From positions 248,001 to 312,000 of the forward strand of contig NZ_LAJH01000021.1 in assembly GCF_001292625.1 (NCBI RefSeq): DNA of 64,000 nucleotides. Direction: 5' to 3'. The notes beneath the pieces are model-generated. The model was not told the origin of the DNA. It made no database searches and saw nothing but the letters and a program-made list of their open reading frames with translations. This document shows positions 36,636-47,878 of the stretch, piece by piece; position 1 is the stretch's first letter, and every line of letters starts with the position of its first letter. The translations under genes and the position numbers were made by a program. Origin of the DNA: Shimia sp. SK013 (lineage in GTDB: Bacteria > Pseudomonadota > Alphaproteobacteria > Rhodobacterales > Rhodobacteraceae).

Positions 36636-37841
36636 ATGCTTTGGGACGCGCTGACGCTCCAGTTGGGATATAATGCGACTTTGGTCACCATCGGTGCCGC
36701 TCTGTTGGGTGTATCGGCCGGCGTGACAGGCACCTTTCTCTATCTTCGAAAACGCGCGCTGGTAAGCGACGCGATCAGCCATGCAACCCTGCCTGGGGTG
36801 GCGTTGGCGTTCATCGTCATGGTGGCGTTGGGCGCGGACGGCCGCAGCTTGCCCGGCTTGCTTTTGGGTGCTGCGGTGTCGAGCTGGATTGGGTTGCTGT
36901 GTGTCAATTGGCTTACGGCACGTACGCGACTGGCGGAGGACGCAGCAATCGGTGCTGTTCTTTCGGTTTTCTTCGGCTTTGGCATCGTGCTTTTGACGGT
37001 CATTCAGACTATGACTGCAGGGCGCGCGGCGGGGCTTGAAGGGTTCTTGCTGGGGTCCACTGCAGGGATGTTGTTCAATGATGCGGTGGTGATCGCTGTT
37101 GGCGGCGCGGTAACACTGGCACTTGTTGTGGCGCTGCGCAGGCCGATGGGCTTGGTGGCATTTGATCCAGAATTTGCGGCGGCGAGCGGCGTCAATGTGC
37201 GCCGTATTGATTTGGCGATCATGGGGCTGGCTTTGGCGGTCACCGTTGTGGGCCTCAAGGTTGTGGGGCTGGTGCTGATCGTGGCGATGTTGATCATTCC
37301 GCCGGTGACTGCGCGGTTTTGGACCGATCGCACCGACAAGATGGCCGTTATTTCAGGGGCTTGCGGCGGCGCTGCTGCTTGGATCGGGGCGGCGATATCC
37401 GCCACGGCGCCTTCCTTGCCGACAGGCCCAATTATTGTTTTGACCAGCTTCGCGCTGTTTCTTCTGTCGCTGTTGCTGGCGCCCAACCGAGGTCTGTTGG
37501 CGGTTGGAATGCGCCATCGGCGGTTTCAGCGACGGGTCCATATGCGGCAGGGGTTGCTGGCGCTCGCTCAAGGCCAGCCCATTTTTGAACGATTCACACT
37601 GACATTGTTGCGTCGCGCCGGATTGGCGCATGCGGATGGTGTGGCAACCGAAGATGGCAAAGCGCGGGCTGCAAAGGCGTTGCGTGACGAGACGCGTTGG
37701 CAGGTTGTGCGCGCGGATCAGGCGTTTGAAAGCGCGGCGGCGCTATATGATGGCTTGCGCGACATCGAGACCGTGTTGACCAATGACCAGATCGATGAAA
37801 TTGACCGGCGTATCGGCAACCCAAAGGGCGTCGCAACATGA
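36636..37841 (+). CDS. sitC: Metal ABC transporter permease with C-terminal cytoplasmic extension
   Basis: 401 residues. Residues about 1-290 form the ABC-3 permease domain with eight or so membrane helices (D-A-I-S-H-A-T-L-P-G-V near residue 45 and the coupling loop around A-A-A-S-G-V-N-V-R-R). Standard members end near residue 285-300. Here about 110 further residues follow, hydrophilic and helix-rich, with E-x-F-T-L-T-L-L-R-R-A-G-L-A and D-G-K-A-R-A-A-K-A-L-R-D-E, which resembles a winged-helix or DtxR-like fold. Chlamydial YtgCR is a known permease-repressor fusion of this kind; equivalence here is a guess. Overlaps the next gene by four bases. Confidence 0.9.
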   Translation: MLWDALTLQLGYNATLVTIGAALLGVSAGVTGTFLYLRKRALVSDAISHATLPGVALAFIVMVALGADGRSLPGLLLGAAVSSWIGLLCVNWLTARTRLAEDAAIGAVLSVFFGFGIVLLTVIQTMTAGRAAGLEGFLLGSTAGMLFNDAVVIAVGGAVTLALVVALRRPMGLVAFDPEFAAASGVNVRRIDLAIMGLALAVTVVGLKVVGLVLIVAMLIIPPVTARFWTDRTDKMAVISGACGGAAAWIGAAISATAPSLPTGPIIVLTSFALFLLSLLLAPNRGLLAVGMRHRRFQRRVHMRQGLLALAQGQPIFERFTLTLLRRAGLAHADGVATEDGKARAAKALRDETRWQVVRADQAFESAAALYDGLRDIETVLTNDQIDEIDRRIGNPKGVAT

Positions 37842-38764
37842 GTGGTACCGAGTTTGTTCCGCTGTCGTTGACGCCTTTGCTAATTGGCATTTTCTCGGCT
37901 GTTGCCTGTGCGTTGCCCGGAAATTTTCTGGTGCTGCGACGGCAAGCGCTGATTGGTGACGCCATAAGTCATGTGGTTCTTCCGGGCATCGTTGTCGCCT
38001 TTTTGGTCACCGGTGTTGTGGCGGCGGCACCGATGCTTTTGGGCGCGGCTGCAGCTGCGGTTTTGTCTGTTGCGATGATCGAAGCGATCCGGCGGTTGGG
38101 CGGCATTGAACCGGGCGCTGCGATGGGACTGACATTCACCACGTTGTTTGCCGCTGGTGTGCTTTTGCTTGAACAATCAGACACATCCGGCGTGCATCTG
38201 GACGTGGAGCACGCGCTTTATGGCAATCTGGAGAGCCTGATTTGGCTTGATGCCATCGGTTGGCAGAGCCTTGTAGATCCAAGCGCCCTGGCGGAGCTAC
38301 CGGTGGAATTGTTCCGTGTTTCGATGGCCTTGATTGGTGTGTGCGCCTTCTTGTGGGTCTTTTGGCGGCCATTGGTATTGTCGACTTTTGACGAAGGCTT
38401 TGCACGCACTTTGGGCCTGCGAACTGGCTCTGTCGGTCTTGCATTGGTGATCGTGGCCGCCGTGGCCGCAGTGGCGGCTTTTGACGCGGTGGGATCGATC
38501 ATTGTGATCGCCATGTTCATTTGCCCGCCTGCTGCGGCGCGATTGATGACCAATCGGTTGAACATCCAACTCGGTTGGAGCGTCGTGTTTGCGGTTTTGT
38601 CAGCGGTTTTGGGTTATGTATTTGCCGGCTTTGGGCCGCTGTGGTTCGGCTTTGACAATGCGGTAAGTGCGGCGGGTATGATCGCCACGGTGTCGGGCGT
38701 GATCCTCGGTCTGGCGGCGCTGTTTGGCCCGTGCCGCAAGCGCCTTGGGGCGCCTGCAATCTAA
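37838..38764 (+). CDS. sitD: Metal ABC transporter permease, second subunit
   Basis: 308 residues, ABC-3 family, standard length. The family motif D-A-I-S-H-V-V-L-P-G near residue 43 and the coupling segment F-A-R-T-L-G-L-R-T-G are visible, with about eight membrane helices. It presumably forms a heterodimeric channel with the preceding permease. Last gene of the operon; it ends only five bases from the converging SulP gene, leaving no room for a separate terminator. Confidence 0.92.
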   Translation: MSGTEFVPLSLTPLLIGIFSAVACALPGNFLVLRRQALIGDAISHVVLPGIVVAFLVTGVVAAAPMLLGAAAAAVLSVAMIEAIRRLGGIEPGAAMGLTFTTLFAAGVLLLEQSDTSGVHLDVEHALYGNLESLIWLDAIGWQSLVDPSALAELPVELFRVSMALIGVCAFLWVFWRPLVLSTFDEGFARTLGLRTGSVGLALVIVAAVAAVAAFDAVGSIIVIAMFICPPAAARLMTNRLNIQLGWSVVFAVLSAVLGYVFAGFGPLWFGFDNAVSAAGMIATVSGVILGLAALFGPCRKRLGAPAI

Positions 38765-38769
38765 GGGTT

Positions 38770-40512
38770 TCAGGCCACTTTGGGGCCTCGTTTGGTGGCG
38801 TGCAGCGCGGTCCACGCGTCGTATTGTGACAGAAAGACCTGCCCGCTGAGGTGATCAAGGAAGTGGCTGCGTTTGAGGCGGTCCATGACCGGACCCTTGA
38901 CCTCAGATAAATGCAAGCGGATGCCCATATCCAGAAGGCGCGCGTGCATCGCCTCAAGGCTTTCCAGTGCCGACAGATCAACTTCGTTCACCGCCGAGCA
39001 CATCAAAACCACATCCGAGATCGGATCGTCACACACAACGCGGTCATAAACGTGGTCTTCCAAGAAACGGGCGTTGGCGAAATAGAGGCTTTCGTCGATG
39101 CGCAGCGTAACAAGGTGGGGCGCAGTTTTTACCCTATGGCGTAGGATGTTACGGAAGTGCTGTGTGTTTGGAACAAGGCCCACTTCGGCGATGTGCGGAC
39201 GGGATGTTTTATAAAGATGCAGGGCGATGGAGAGGATCACGCCCGCGCTGACGCCAGCCTCGACCCCCAAGCCCAAGGTGAGGGCGATGGTGGTGGCGAC
39301 GGCGGCAAAGTCGACCTTGGAATAGCCCCATGCGGTGCGCAGGATTGAGAGGTCAACGAGGCTGAGCACGGCGACGATGATCGTGGCGGCGAGTGTGGCC
39401 TTGGGGTGAAAGAACAGGAGCGGTGTGAGGAAGAGCGCGGCACCGGCAATGCCGATGGCGGTAAAGGCGCCTGCGGCGGGGGTCTGTGCGCCGGCGTCGA
39501 AGTTTACAACCGAGCGGGCAAAGCCACCGGTGACGGGGTAACCTCCTGAAATTGCTGAGGCAATATTGGAGGTGCCGAGGCCGATCAGTTCCTGATCCGG
39601 GTCGATGCGTTGGCGGCGTTTGGCGGCCAGAGTTTGCGCCACGGACACGCTTTCGACAAAGCCAATGATCGAGATCAGGACCGCAGCCAAGAAAAGCTGG
39701 GACCAGAGGTCTGGCGACAGACTGGGCATCGAAAGCGGTGGCAGGCCGGTGGGCACCTCGCCAACGATTGAGACGCCTTTGCCACCGAGATCAAAGAGAT
39801 AGACCGCAAGTGTGGTGGCTGCGACGGCCGCGACGGGGCCGGCTTTGGTCAGTACATCAGCCAGACGCGGCTGGGTTCCAACACGCAGCAGGAGGGGTTT
39901 GAGGCCTTTGCGGGTCCAGAACAGAAAGCCAAGCGCGAAGACGCCGATGACAACCGTGTAGGCGTTGGTCTCGGCGATGTGCGCCAAAAGGGAAGACAGC
40001 AATTCCGGAAGAGAATGCCCGTGCGCGGAGATGCCAAAAATATGCTTGAGCTGGCTGAAGGCGATCAGGATGCCGGACGCGGTGATGAAACCGGCGATCA
40101 CAGGATGAGACAGAAAATTGGCAAGGAAACCAAGGCGTAACAAGCCCATGAGCGTCAACATAATGCCGGACATAAAGGCCAATGTGATCGCGGCGATCAG
40201 GTATTCGGCCGTGCCTTGTAGGGCAAGATTTCCAATAGCCGCAGCCGTCATCAGTGAGACCACCGCTACGGGACCAACCGCCAGAACGCGGGAGGTACCA
40301 AAGATCGCATAGGCCACCAGCGGTAGGATTGAGGCATAGAGACCAACCTCTGGCGGCAGGCCAGCCAGCAGCGCATAAGCCAGCGATTGCGGGATCAGCA
40401 TGATCGTGACGATCACCGCCGCAAGCATGTCAGCGCCAAACGTGGCTTGGTCATAATGGCGTGCCCAACTGAGTATGGGCAGATAGCGGGTGACCTTATC
40501 AGAAAGGGGCAT
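38770..40512 (-). CDS. SulP family inorganic anion transporter with STAS domain
   Basis: 580 residues. Twelve to fourteen membrane helices (about 20-430) with the SulP signature (M-L-I-P-Q-S-L-A-Y-A-L-L-A-G-L-P-P-E-V-G-L-Y) and G-x-S-N-I-A-S-A-I-S-G-G-Y-P-V-T-G-G-F-A-R-S. A C-terminal STAS domain (about 455-570) contains I-D-E-S-L-Y-F-A-N-A and the conserved V-D-L-S-A-L-E-S-L. Members carry sulfate, bicarbonate, C4-dicarboxylates or other anions across the inner membrane. No sulfate-assimilation or carbonic-anhydrase gene is adjacent, so the substrate is undecided. Confidence 0.94.
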   Translation of the reverse strand: MPLSDKVTRYLPILSWARHYDQATFGADMLAAVIVTIMLIPQSLAYALLAGLPPEVGLYASILPLVAYAIFGTSRVLAVGPVAVVSLMTAAAIGNLALQGTAEYLIAAITLAFMSGIMLTLMGLLRLGFLANFLSHPVIAGFITASGILIAFSQLKHIFGISAHGHSLPELLSSLLAHIAETNAYTVVIGVFALGFLFWTRKGLKPLLLRVGTQPRLADVLTKAGPVAAVAATTLAVYLFDLGGKGVSIVGEVPTGLPPLSMPSLSPDLWSQLFLAAVLISIIGFVESVSVAQTLAAKRRQRIDPDQELIGLGTSNIASAISGGYPVTGGFARSVVNFDAGAQTPAAGAFTAIGIAGAALFLTPLLFFHPKATLAATIIVAVLSLVDLSILRTAWGYSKVDFAAVATTIALTLGLGVEAGVSAGVILSIALHLYKTSRPHIAEVGLVPNTQHFRNILRHRVKTAPHLVTLRIDESLYFANARFLEDHVYDRVVCDDPISDVVLMCSAVNEVDLSALESLEAMHARLLDMGIRLHLSEVKGPVMDRLKRSHFLDHLSGQVFLSQYDAWTALHATKRGPKVA

Positions 40513-40797
40513 GGGACCTCGGCTGTGAGTCGTGTTGAGGGTTTATATATTCAATTTTTGGAATAAATGAAGGGTGTGAATGAGGTAAGTTGCGAGGAAA
40601 GTGACGCGCATTTGAAGAATCATGGGTTAACGGGCTGAAAACAGACAAAAACAGGATCTGCATCGCGTCGGTATTACGTCGGCATCGCGGAGGTGCCGAT
40701 TTCGCGTTGGGCTGCGTGAGCTCAGCGGGCGCTGCGTTGCGTTGACATCCGTCGCAAAGGTGCCAAAACCTGTGGTGTCCAAATGGGGAGATCTGAG
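40513..40797. other. Divergent intergenic region between SulP and hydantoinase genes
   Basis: 285 bases. The part nearest the SulP gene is AT-rich (TTTATATATTCAATTTTTGGAA region, 40540-40562) and probably holds its promoter. No gene, repeat or clear operator was recognised. Confidence 0.4.
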
Positions 40798-43700
40798 ATG
40801 AGCGGCGCGTGGGAATTCTGGATCGACCGGGGTGGCACCTTCACCGATATTGTTGCGCGCAAGCCAGAGGGTGACGTTCTCACGCACAAGCTGTTGTCGG
40901 AAAATCCGGAACGCTATCGCGATGCCGCCGTGCAAGGCATCCGTGAGTTGATGGGTGTGACCGGTGAATTTGCGGCAGGCTCCATCGGGGCGGTGAAGAT
41001 GGGCACCACGGTGGCAACCAATGCTTTGCTGGAGCGCAAGGGCGAGCGGGTGGCCTTGGTGATCACCAAGGGATTTCGCGACCTGTTGTTGATTGGGTAC
41101 CAGACACGGCCACGCTTGTTCGATTTGGAGATCAAACGGCCCGATTTGTTGTATGAAACCGTGATTGAGATGGACGAACGTCTGGATGCTGACGGTGGCG
41201 TTGTCCATGCGCTGGACGCGGACGCGTTGCATCACCAAATGCAGGCGGTTTTTGACGACGGAATTCGCGCGATCGCGATTGCCGGATTGCATGGTTATTT
41301 GAACCCTGTGCACGAACACCGCGCCGCCGAGATGGCACGCGAGATCGGATTTTCACAGGTGTCGGTGAGTCACGAGGTGTCGCGTCTTGCCAAACTTGTG
41401 GGCCGCGGCGACACCACAGTTGTTGATGCCTATCTTAGCCCGATTTTGCGGCGCTATGTGGATCAGGTGGCCAGTGCGATTGACGTGGGGTCTGCAAGTG
41501 AGCGGTTGCTGTTTATGCAGTCCAACGGCGGCCTGACCGATGCCAGCCTGTTTCACGGGCGTGATGCCATTCTGTCGGGGCCTGCGGGTGGCATTGTCGG
41601 CATGGTCAAGACTGGCGAGGCGGCAGGATATGACCGGCTGATCGGCTTTGACATGGGCGGCACATCGACGGATGTGAGCCATTATGCGGGCGATTATGAA
41701 CGCAGCTTTGAGACCGAAGTGGCGGGCGTGCGGATGCGCGCGCCGATGATGGATATTCACACGGTTGCGGCGGGTGGCGGCTCGATCTGCACGTTCCGGG
41801 ATGGGCGGTTTCAGGTTGGACCGGAAAGCGCTGGGGCCGATCCCGGACCGGCGTGTTACCGACGGGGCGGGCCGCTAACGGTCACCGATTGCAATGTGAT
41901 GTTGGGCAAGTTGAATCCCGATCATTTCCCGCATGTGTTTGGGCGCGGTGGCGACTTGCCGTTGGACGTGGATGTGGTGCGGACCAAGTTTGCAGAGATG
42001 GCGGCGCAGGTGGCGACCGAGACCGGCGAAGCTGCGCGCAGCCCCGAGGAGATGGCCGAAGGGTTCCTGCGGATTGCCGTTGATAACATGGCAAACGCGA
42101 TCAAGAAGATTTCTGTCCAGCGCGGGCATGATGTGACGGGCTATGCGTTGCAATGTTTTGGCGGCGCTGGAGGGCAGCACGCCTGTTTGGTGGCGGATGC
42201 GCTGGGCATGACCAAAGTGTTCATTCACCCGCACGCCGGGGTTTTGTCAGCTTATGGCATGGGGCTGGCCGAGATCCGCGCGATGTGCGAAGTGCAGTTG
42301 GACGCGCCGCTTTCGGACGTTGCGGCAGCAGAAGTGGCGCTGGCGGCAATCGCCCAAGAGGCGCGGGCCGAGGTTGTGGCCCAGGGCGTGGCCGAGGTGA
42401 CGATCGAGGCGCGGGCGCATTTGCGCTATGACGGCAGCCATCAGCCGCTTGAGGTCGCATTTGGCACCGTGGCCGAGATGCAGGCCGCGTTTGAAGAGGT
42501 TCACAAGCAGCGGTTCGGCTTTATCAGCCCCGAGCGGGGCCTGCTGTTTGATATGCTGAGTGCGGAGGCGATTGGCGAGACCGGTGAGGCGCCGGGCGTG
42601 GTGCCGCTTGGCACAAGCGACGCGCCAAAGGCGCAGATCGCAGTGCATGTTGGTGAGGGGCGGCGTGATGTGCCGCTTTATGACCGCGATACGCTGAGTG
42701 CTGCGGCGGTGATTGCCGGACCGGCGGTGATTTCGGAAAAGACCGGCACCAATGTGGTGGAACCAGGGTGGGCAGCGCGGCTTGATGGTATGGGCAACCT
42801 GATCCTTGAGCGTGTTGAGGACATGGCGCGGGAGCGGGCTGCGGGCACGACCGTTGATCCCGTGTTGTTGGAAGTGTTCAACAACTTGTTTATGTCCGTC
42901 GCCGATCAGATGGGGGCGACGCTGGCGAACACGTCGTGGTCTGTGAACATCAAGGAACGGCTGGATTTCAGCTGTGCGATTTTTGATACCGAAGGCGATC
43001 TGGTGGCCAACGCGCCGCATGTGCCGGTGCACCTTGGCAGTATGGCTGAAAGCATCCGCACCGTGATGCGTGAGAATGCGGGCGACATTCACGAGGGCGA
43101 TGCCTTCATGCTGAACTCGCCCTACAACGGAGGCACCCATTTGCCGGATGTCACCGTGGTGACGCCGGTGTTTCATGGCGGCGAGGTGGTGTTCTGGCTG
43201 GGCTCGCGCGGGCACCATGCCGACATTGGCGGACGCACGCCGGGGTCGGGGCCGCCTGACAGCACGCATATCGACCACGAAGGCGTGTTGATCGACAATG
43301 TGCGGTTGGTGAGCGGTGGGGATTTGCAGGATCAGGTGGCACGCGATGTGCTGGCGTCCGGCATGTATCCGGCGCGCAATCCCGATCAGAACATGGCGGA
43401 CCTTAAGGCGCAGGTGGCGGCCAATGAGACCGGCCGGCGGGAGTTGCTGAAGGTTGTGGATCACTATGGATTGGGCGTGGTGCAGGCCTATATGGGCCAC
43501 GTGCAGGACAACGCCGAGGAAAGCGTGCGGCGGGTGATTGATCGGCTGACAGACGGATCGTTCAGCTACTCGATGGACCATGGAGCCAGCATCGAGGTGC
43601 AGGTCTCGGTAGATCGGGACGCGCGCGAGGCGGTGATTGATTTCACCGGAACAAGCGGGCAGCACCCGGGCAATTACAATGCGCCGATGTCGGTGTGCCG

Positions 43701-44376
43701 CGCGGTGGTTTTGTATGTGTTCCGCACCATGGTAGGCGCGGAAATTCCGCTTAACGAGGGCTGTCTGAAACCGCTTCGGATTGTGGTGCCGGATGGGTCG
43801 ATGCTCAATCCGGTGTATCCGGCTGCGGTGATTGCGGGGAATACTGAGGTCAGTCAGGCGACGTGCAATGCATTGTATGGCGCGCTGGGCGTAATGGCCT
43901 GTTCGCAAGCCACGATGAACAACTTCATCTGGGGCAATGAGACATTTCAGAACTATGAAACCATTGCAGGTGGTACGGGCGCCGGGCCGGGGTTTGACGG
44001 CTGTGATGCAGTGCAGACGCATATGACGAATACGCGCTCGACCGATCCCGAAATTCTGGAAAAACGCTTTCCGGTAAGGTTGGAGGAATTTGGCGTGCGC
44101 GCTGGATCAGGTGGCGCAGGCAAGTGGTCTGGGGGCAACGGGTCAATGCGCAAGCTGCGGTTCCTCGCGCCGGTGACGGTTACGACGCTGTGCTCGCATC
44201 GCGAAGTGCCGCCGTTTGGCGTTGACGGTGGGGCGCCTGGTTCCGTTGGCGTGAACTGGGCAGAGATGCCGGATGGAACACGCGTCGACCTGAAAGGGTT
44301 TGACGAGATCGACCTGCCAGCGGGTGCCGTGTTTGGCATGGGCACGCCGGGCGGCGGTGGCTGTGGCAAAGCGTAG
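40798..44376 (+). CDS. Hydantoinase/5-oxoprolinase, fused HyuA-HyuB type
   Basis: 1192 residues from ATG 40798; GGGGAG lies seven bases upstream, and an in-frame ATG at 40783 overlaps that site. The N-terminal half (HyuA-like, about 1-690) has the ATPase-type [27 protein letters not shown] and G-P-A-C-Y; the C-terminal half (HyuB-like, about 690-1192) has [12 protein letters not shown] and the glycine-rich end. Fused enzymes hydrolyse 5-oxoproline or hydantoins with ATP in the cytoplasm. Context gives no carbamoylase or racemase, so 5-oxoproline or a related cyclic amide is likely but unproved. Confidence 0.92.
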   Translation: MSGAWEFWIDRGGTFTDIVARKPEGDVLTHKLLSENPERYRDAAVQGIRELMGVTGEFAAGSIGAVKMGTTVATNALLERKGERVALVITKGFRDLLLIGYQTRPRLFDLEIKRPDLLYETVIEMDERLDADGGVVHALDADALHHQMQAVFDDGIRAIAIAGLHGYLNPVHEHRAAEMAREIGFSQVSVSHEVSRLAKLVGRGDTTVVDAYLSPILRRYVDQVASAIDVGSASERLLFMQSNGGLTDASLFHGRDAILSGPAGGIVGMVKTGEAAGYDRLIGFDMGGTSTDVSHYAGDYERSFETEVAGVRMRAPMMDIHTVAAGGGSICTFRDGRFQVGPESAGADPGPACYRRGGPLTVTDCNVMLGKLNPDHFPHVFGRGGDLPLDVDVVRTKFAEMAAQVATETGEAARSPEEMAEGFLRIAVDNMANAIKKISVQRGHDVTGYALQCFGGAGGQHACLVADALGMTKVFIHPHAGVLSAYGMGLAEIRAMCEVQLDAPLSDVAAAEVALAAIAQEARAEVVAQGVAEVTIEARAHLRYDGSHQPLEVAFGTVAEMQAAFEEVHKQRFGFISPERGLLFDMLSAEAIGETGEAPGVVPLGTSDAPKAQIAVHVGEGRRDVPLYDRDTLSAAAVIAGPAVISEKTGTNVVEPGWAARLDGMGNLILERVEDMARERAAGTTVDPVLLEVFNNLFMSVADQMGATLANTSWSVNIKERLDFSCAIFDTEGDLVANAPHVPVHLGSMAESIRTVMRENAGDIHEGDAFMLNSPYNGGTHLPDVTVVTPVFHGGEVVFWLGSRGHHADIGGRTPGSGPPDSTHIDHEGVLIDNVRLVSGGDLQDQVARDVLASGMYPARNPDQNMADLKAQVAANETGRRELLKVVDHYGLGVVQAYMGHVQDNAEESVRRVIDRLTDGSFSYSMDHGASIEVQVSVDRDAREAVIDFTGTSGQHPGNYNAPMSVCRAVVLYVFRTMVGAEIPLNEGCLKPLRIVVPDGSMLNPVYPAAVIAGNTEVSQATCNALYGALGVMACSQATMNNFIWGNETFQNYETIAGGTGAGPGFDGCDAVQTHMTNTRSTDPEILEKRFPVRLEEFGVRAGSGGAGKWSGGNGSMRKLRFLAPVTVTTLCSHREVPPFGVDGGAPGSVGVNWAEMPDGTRVDLKGFDEIDLPAGAVFGMGTPGGGGCGKA

Positions 44377-44384
44377 AAAAGGGG

Positions 44385-44413
44385 ATCAGCGCCCGAATTT
44401 GGCGGGCGCTGAT
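44385..44413. terminator. Bidirectional terminator between hydantoinase and aminotransferase genes
   Basis: Perfect 11-bp stem ATCAGCGCCCG with CGGGCGCTGAT, 7-nt loop, between convergent stop codons. U-tracts are weak on both sides. Confidence 0.75.
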
Positions 44414-44421
44414 TGTTTGCG

Positions 44422-45774
44422 TCAGGCCGCCGAAAAACCAGCATCCAAAGCGGACAGGATCGTGTTGACCTCGGCTTCGGAAATGGTCAGCGGTGGAGAC
44501 ATCAAAACGTTGTGCGCGCCAAGACGCACCATGGCACCGGCCTGATAAGTGGCTTCGTGCACTTTCTTCATGGTGGCCATGTCCATTGGTGTCTTGGCCG
44601 CTTTGTCTGACACCAGTTCAATCCCGGTCATCAGGCCATGGCCGCCGCGCACGTCGCCGATGATGTCATGTTTCTCGGCAAGCTTCCGTACGCCATCGTA
44701 TAGTTGCGTGCCACGGGCGGCGGCGTTGGCTTTGGTGTCCAGCCGTTGGGTCTCGGCCAGACAGGCGACAACGGCGGCAGACCCAACGGGATGCGCCGAA
44801 TAGGTGTAGCCGTGGAAGATGCCCGCCTCGCCGGTTTGGTCGTTCTCAAAAACATCCGCGACCTTGTCACCCACCATGCAGGCACCGACAGGAAAGTAGC
44901 CTGAGGTGATGCCTTTGGCGACGGTCATCATGTCGGGCTGAACGCCCCAGTGCCGCGCGCCGGACCAGTCGCCAGTGCGGCCAAAGCCGGTGATGACTTC
45001 GTCGGAAATCATCAGGATGCCGTGGCGGTCACAGATTTCGCGCATCAGGCGCATGAAAGAGGCGTCTGGTACGATCACGCCGCCCGCGCCCTGAATGGGT
45101 TCCATGATAAATGCAGCGATGGTGTTGGCGCCCTGAAAGGCGATCTCGTCTTCCATCGCGGCGGCGATGTTTTGCGCCAGCTGTGCGGGATCGGCTTCGT
45201 TGAACGGGTTGCGATAGGGGTAAGGGGCGGGCAGATGGAAACAGCCCGGCAGCAGCGGTTCGTAGTTGATGCGGAAGCGGTTGTTGCCATTTACTGACGC
45301 GCCACCAAAGTGGGTGCCGTGGTAGCCCTTCTTGAGGCTGAGGAATTTGGTGCGGGTCGGTTCGCCGCGCAGACGGTGGTATTGGCGGGACAGGCGCAGC
45401 GCGGTATCCACCGAGTCAGAGCCGCCGGAGGTGAAGAACACCCGTGTCATGCCGTCCGCGTCAAAGAATTCGCGCACGGCGTATGAGGCTTCGATGGCCG
45501 GCGGGTTGGAGGTGCCCGCAAAGGCGGAGTAGTAGGGCAGGTCGTAAAGCTGTTTGGCGATGGCTTCTTTCACGACGTTGTTGGAATAGCCAAGGTTCAC
45601 GCACCAAAGACCGCCCACGGCGTCGACCGTAGAGTGGCCGTCGATGTCGGTGATTTTCACACCCTCCGCGCCTTTGATGATCTTGGGCGGCGTGCCGTGG
45701 CTGTCCGCAGGGGCACCCATCGGATGCCAAAGATGGCGGGCGTTGTTTTCCTTGAGGAAGTTGTCGTCTTTCAT
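44422..45774 (-). CDS. Class III PLP-dependent aminotransferase
   Basis: 450 residues from ATG 45774 (GGAG seven bases upstream). Fold-type I aminotransferase of the omega-amino-acid:pyruvate group. Seen: H-L-W-H-P-M at about 15-20, G-G-S-D-S-V-D-T-A-L (phosphate-binding), Y-H-G-T-H-F-G, I-S-D-E-V-I-T-G-F-G-R-T and the PLP lysine in T-V-A-K-G-I-T-S-G-Y. Substrates of relatives include beta-alanine, taurine, putrescine and 4-aminobutyrate with pyruvate as acceptor; the sequence does not settle which. Convergent with the hydantoinase and divergent from mutL. Confidence 0.92.
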   Translation of the reverse strand: MKDDNFLKENNARHLWHPMGAPADSHGTPPKIIKGAEGVKITDIDGHSTVDAVGGLWCVNLGYSNNVVKEAIAKQLYDLPYYSAFAGTSNPPAIEASYAVREFFDADGMTRVFFTSGGSDSVDTALRLSRQYHRLRGEPTRTKFLSLKKGYHGTHFGGASVNGNNRFRINYEPLLPGCFHLPAPYPYRNPFNEADPAQLAQNIAAAMEDEIAFQGANTIAAFIMEPIQGAGGVIVPDASFMRLMREICDRHGILMISDEVITGFGRTGDWSGARHWGVQPDMMTVAKGITSGYFPVGACMVGDKVADVFENDQTGEAGIFHGYTYSAHPVGSAAVVACLAETQRLDTKANAAARGTQLYDGVRKLAEKHDIIGDVRGGHGLMTGIELVSDKAAKTPMDMATMKKVHEATYQAGAMVRLGAHNVLMSPPLTISEAEVNTILSALDAGFSAA

Positions 45775-45925
45775 GGTGGAGCTCCCTTGGCTGCGGGTGT
45801 GATTCCGGCAGTTCAAAAAATTTGATCAAATATTGCAGCAAGGGATTTGAGCTGTCCAGCAAAAGCGGCGGTATCATCGCAAACGCGGTGGTAGAATCAA
45901 ACGGGAACATGCTAGATTTGGTCCT

Positions 45926-47815
45926 ATGCCTGTGGATAACCCCAACATAAGCCAGGATTTGCCTGTCATCCGTCAGCTGGATGATGCGGCAATCAACCGG
46001 ATTGCGGCGGGTGAAGTGGTCGAACGACCCGCTTCGGCGGTTAAAGAGTTGGTGGAAAACGCCATTGATGCGGGCAGCACTCGGATCGAGATCGCCTATG
46101 CCGACGGGGGCAAAACGCTTATTCGCATCACCGATGACGGCTGTGGCATCTCTGAGGCGCAGTTGCCGCTGGCGTTGTCGCGTCATGCGACATCCAAGAT
46201 AGATGGTAGCGATCTGTTGGACATCCACACGTTTGGGTTTCGCGGCGAAGCCTTACCGTCGCTGGGCGCAGTTGGGCGGCTGATGATCACATCGCGGGTG
46301 GGGTCCGCTCCGGCGGCGCGGATTTCGGTGGAAGGCAGCGTGATGGGGCCGGTCAAACCTGCGGCTCTGTCAGGGGGCACCATCGTTGAGCTGCGGGATC
46401 TGTTTTATGCCACGCCCGCCCGGCTGAAATTTATGCGGACGGATCGGGCGGAGACACAGGCGATCACGGATGTGGTCAAACGTCTGGCGATGGCGGAGCC
46501 GTTCATCGGCTTTACGCTGCGCGACGTGACAGGCGGTGGCGAGGGGCGCGTGACCTTTCGCACTGAGGCCGAGACCGGTGATTTGTTTGATGCGTTGCAC
46601 GGGCGATTGGCGAAGATCATCGGCAAGGAATTTGCCGAAAACGCGCTGCGGATAGATGCAGAACGCGAGGGGCTGCGGCTGATTGGGTATGCGGCTTTGC
46701 CGACCTATTCGCGGGGCTCGTCGGTGGCGCAGTATCTGTTCGTGAACGGGCGTCCTGTGAAAGACAAGTTGCTGGTCGGGGCGCTGCGCGGGGCCTATTT
46801 TGATTACCTGAGCCGTGACCGTCATCCGGCGGCGGCGCTGTTTATTGATTGCGATCCGCATCTGGTAGACGTGAACGTACATCCGGCGAAATCCGAGGTG
46901 CGGTTCCGCGATCCCGGTATGGCGCGCGGCCTGATCGTGTCCAGTTTACGTCACGCATTGGCAGAGGCAGGGCATCGGGCGTCAACAACCGTGGCCGGGG
47001 CAACATTGGGCGCGTTTCGACCTGAGCAGATGGGCGCTTTGGGGTCTGTACCGCAAGTGCCACAGGGCGCGGCGCGGGTGTATCAGATGGACCGCCCGTC
47101 GATGGGGGCACGCACGGCAGCATATCAGGCGCAGGCGCCGATTGCTGCTTTTGAGCCGGGGTTTTCGGATTTGACCGAAGCCTATTCTGCGCGTGTGGAA
47201 CCGATTGCGGAGGCGTCGCAGCCTGAGGTCGAGGCTTTGCCATTGGGCGCGGCGCGGGCGCAAGTGCATGAGAATTACATCGTCGCGCAGACCGAGACAG
47301 GTATGGTGATTGTCGATCAGCACGCGGCACATGAGCGGCTTGTGTACGAAAAGTTGAAACATCAGATGGCAGAAAACGGCGTTGCGGCGCAGGCGTTGTT
47401 GATCCCTGAGATTATTGATCTGTCCGAAGGGGATTGCGCGCGCATTCTGGCGGTGGCGGAGCCGTTGAGCCAATTGGGTCTGACGCTGGAAGCCTTTGGG
47501 GGCAGCGCAGTTGCCGTGCGCGAAACGCCTGCGTTGCTCGGAGAGGTCAACGCGCGGGCGATGGTGCTCGATATCCTTGATGAGCTGGACGATCAGGGCG
47601 AGAGTATGTTGGTGCAGGCCAAGCTTGAAGCGATCCTGAGCCGCGTGGCTTGTCATGGGTCGATCCGGTCGGGGCGGCGGATGCGGGCCGAAGAAATGAA
47701 CGCCTTGCTGCGCGAGATGGAAGCGACGCCGCATTCCGGGCAGTGCAACCACGGGCGGCCGACCTACGTTGAACTCAAGCTGAGCGATATTGAGCGGTTG
47801 TTTGGGCGGACGTGA
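45926..47815 (+). CDS. mutL: DNA mismatch repair protein MutL
   Basis: 629 residues. Matchmaker ATPase linking MutS to strand incision. The N-terminal GHKL ATPase domain has [16 protein letters not shown] and [10 protein letters not shown]. The C-terminal domain holds the endonuclease metal motif [12 protein letters not shown] (Asp464, Glu470, Glu475), plus A-C-H-G-S-I-R-S-G and C-N-H-G-R-P-T. So it is the nicking type of MutL, as expected in bacteria without MutH. A variable linker (about 335-430) separates the domains. rmuC follows 63 bases downstream. Confidence 0.97.
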   Translation: MPVDNPNISQDLPVIRQLDDAAINRIAAGEVVERPASAVKELVENAIDAGSTRIEIAYADGGKTLIRITDDGCGISEAQLPLALSRHATSKIDGSDLLDIHTFGFRGEALPSLGAVGRLMITSRVGSAPAARISVEGSVMGPVKPAALSGGTIVELRDLFYATPARLKFMRTDRAETQAITDVVKRLAMAEPFIGFTLRDVTGGGEGRVTFRTEAETGDLFDALHGRLAKIIGKEFAENALRIDAEREGLRLIGYAALPTYSRGSSVAQYLFVNGRPVKDKLLVGALRGAYFDYLSRDRHPAAALFIDCDPHLVDVNVHPAKSEVRFRDPGMARGLIVSSLRHALAEAGHRASTTVAGATLGAFRPEQMGALGSVPQVPQGAARVYQMDRPSMGARTAAYQAQAPIAAFEPGFSDLTEAYSARVEPIAEASQPEVEALPLGAARAQVHENYIVAQTETGMVIVDQHAAHERLVYEKLKHQMAENGVAAQALLIPEIIDLSEGDCARILAVAEPLSQLGLTLEAFGGSAVAVRETPALLGEVNARAMVLDILDELDDQGESMLVQAKLEAILSRVACHGSIRSGRRMRAEEMNALLREMEATPHSGQCNHGRPTYVELKLSDIERLFGRT

Positions 47816-47878
47816 AACATCGACGGGTCGGGCGAGGTCCGGCTTTTGGTCTGAGAAAATAAGAATGAACGGGCGAGC

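Noticed and set aside
42247..44022. 591-codon minus-strand frame within the hydantoinase gene
   Set aside because: Antisense shadow, very rich in His and Arg; the plus-strand gene has full-length family motifs.
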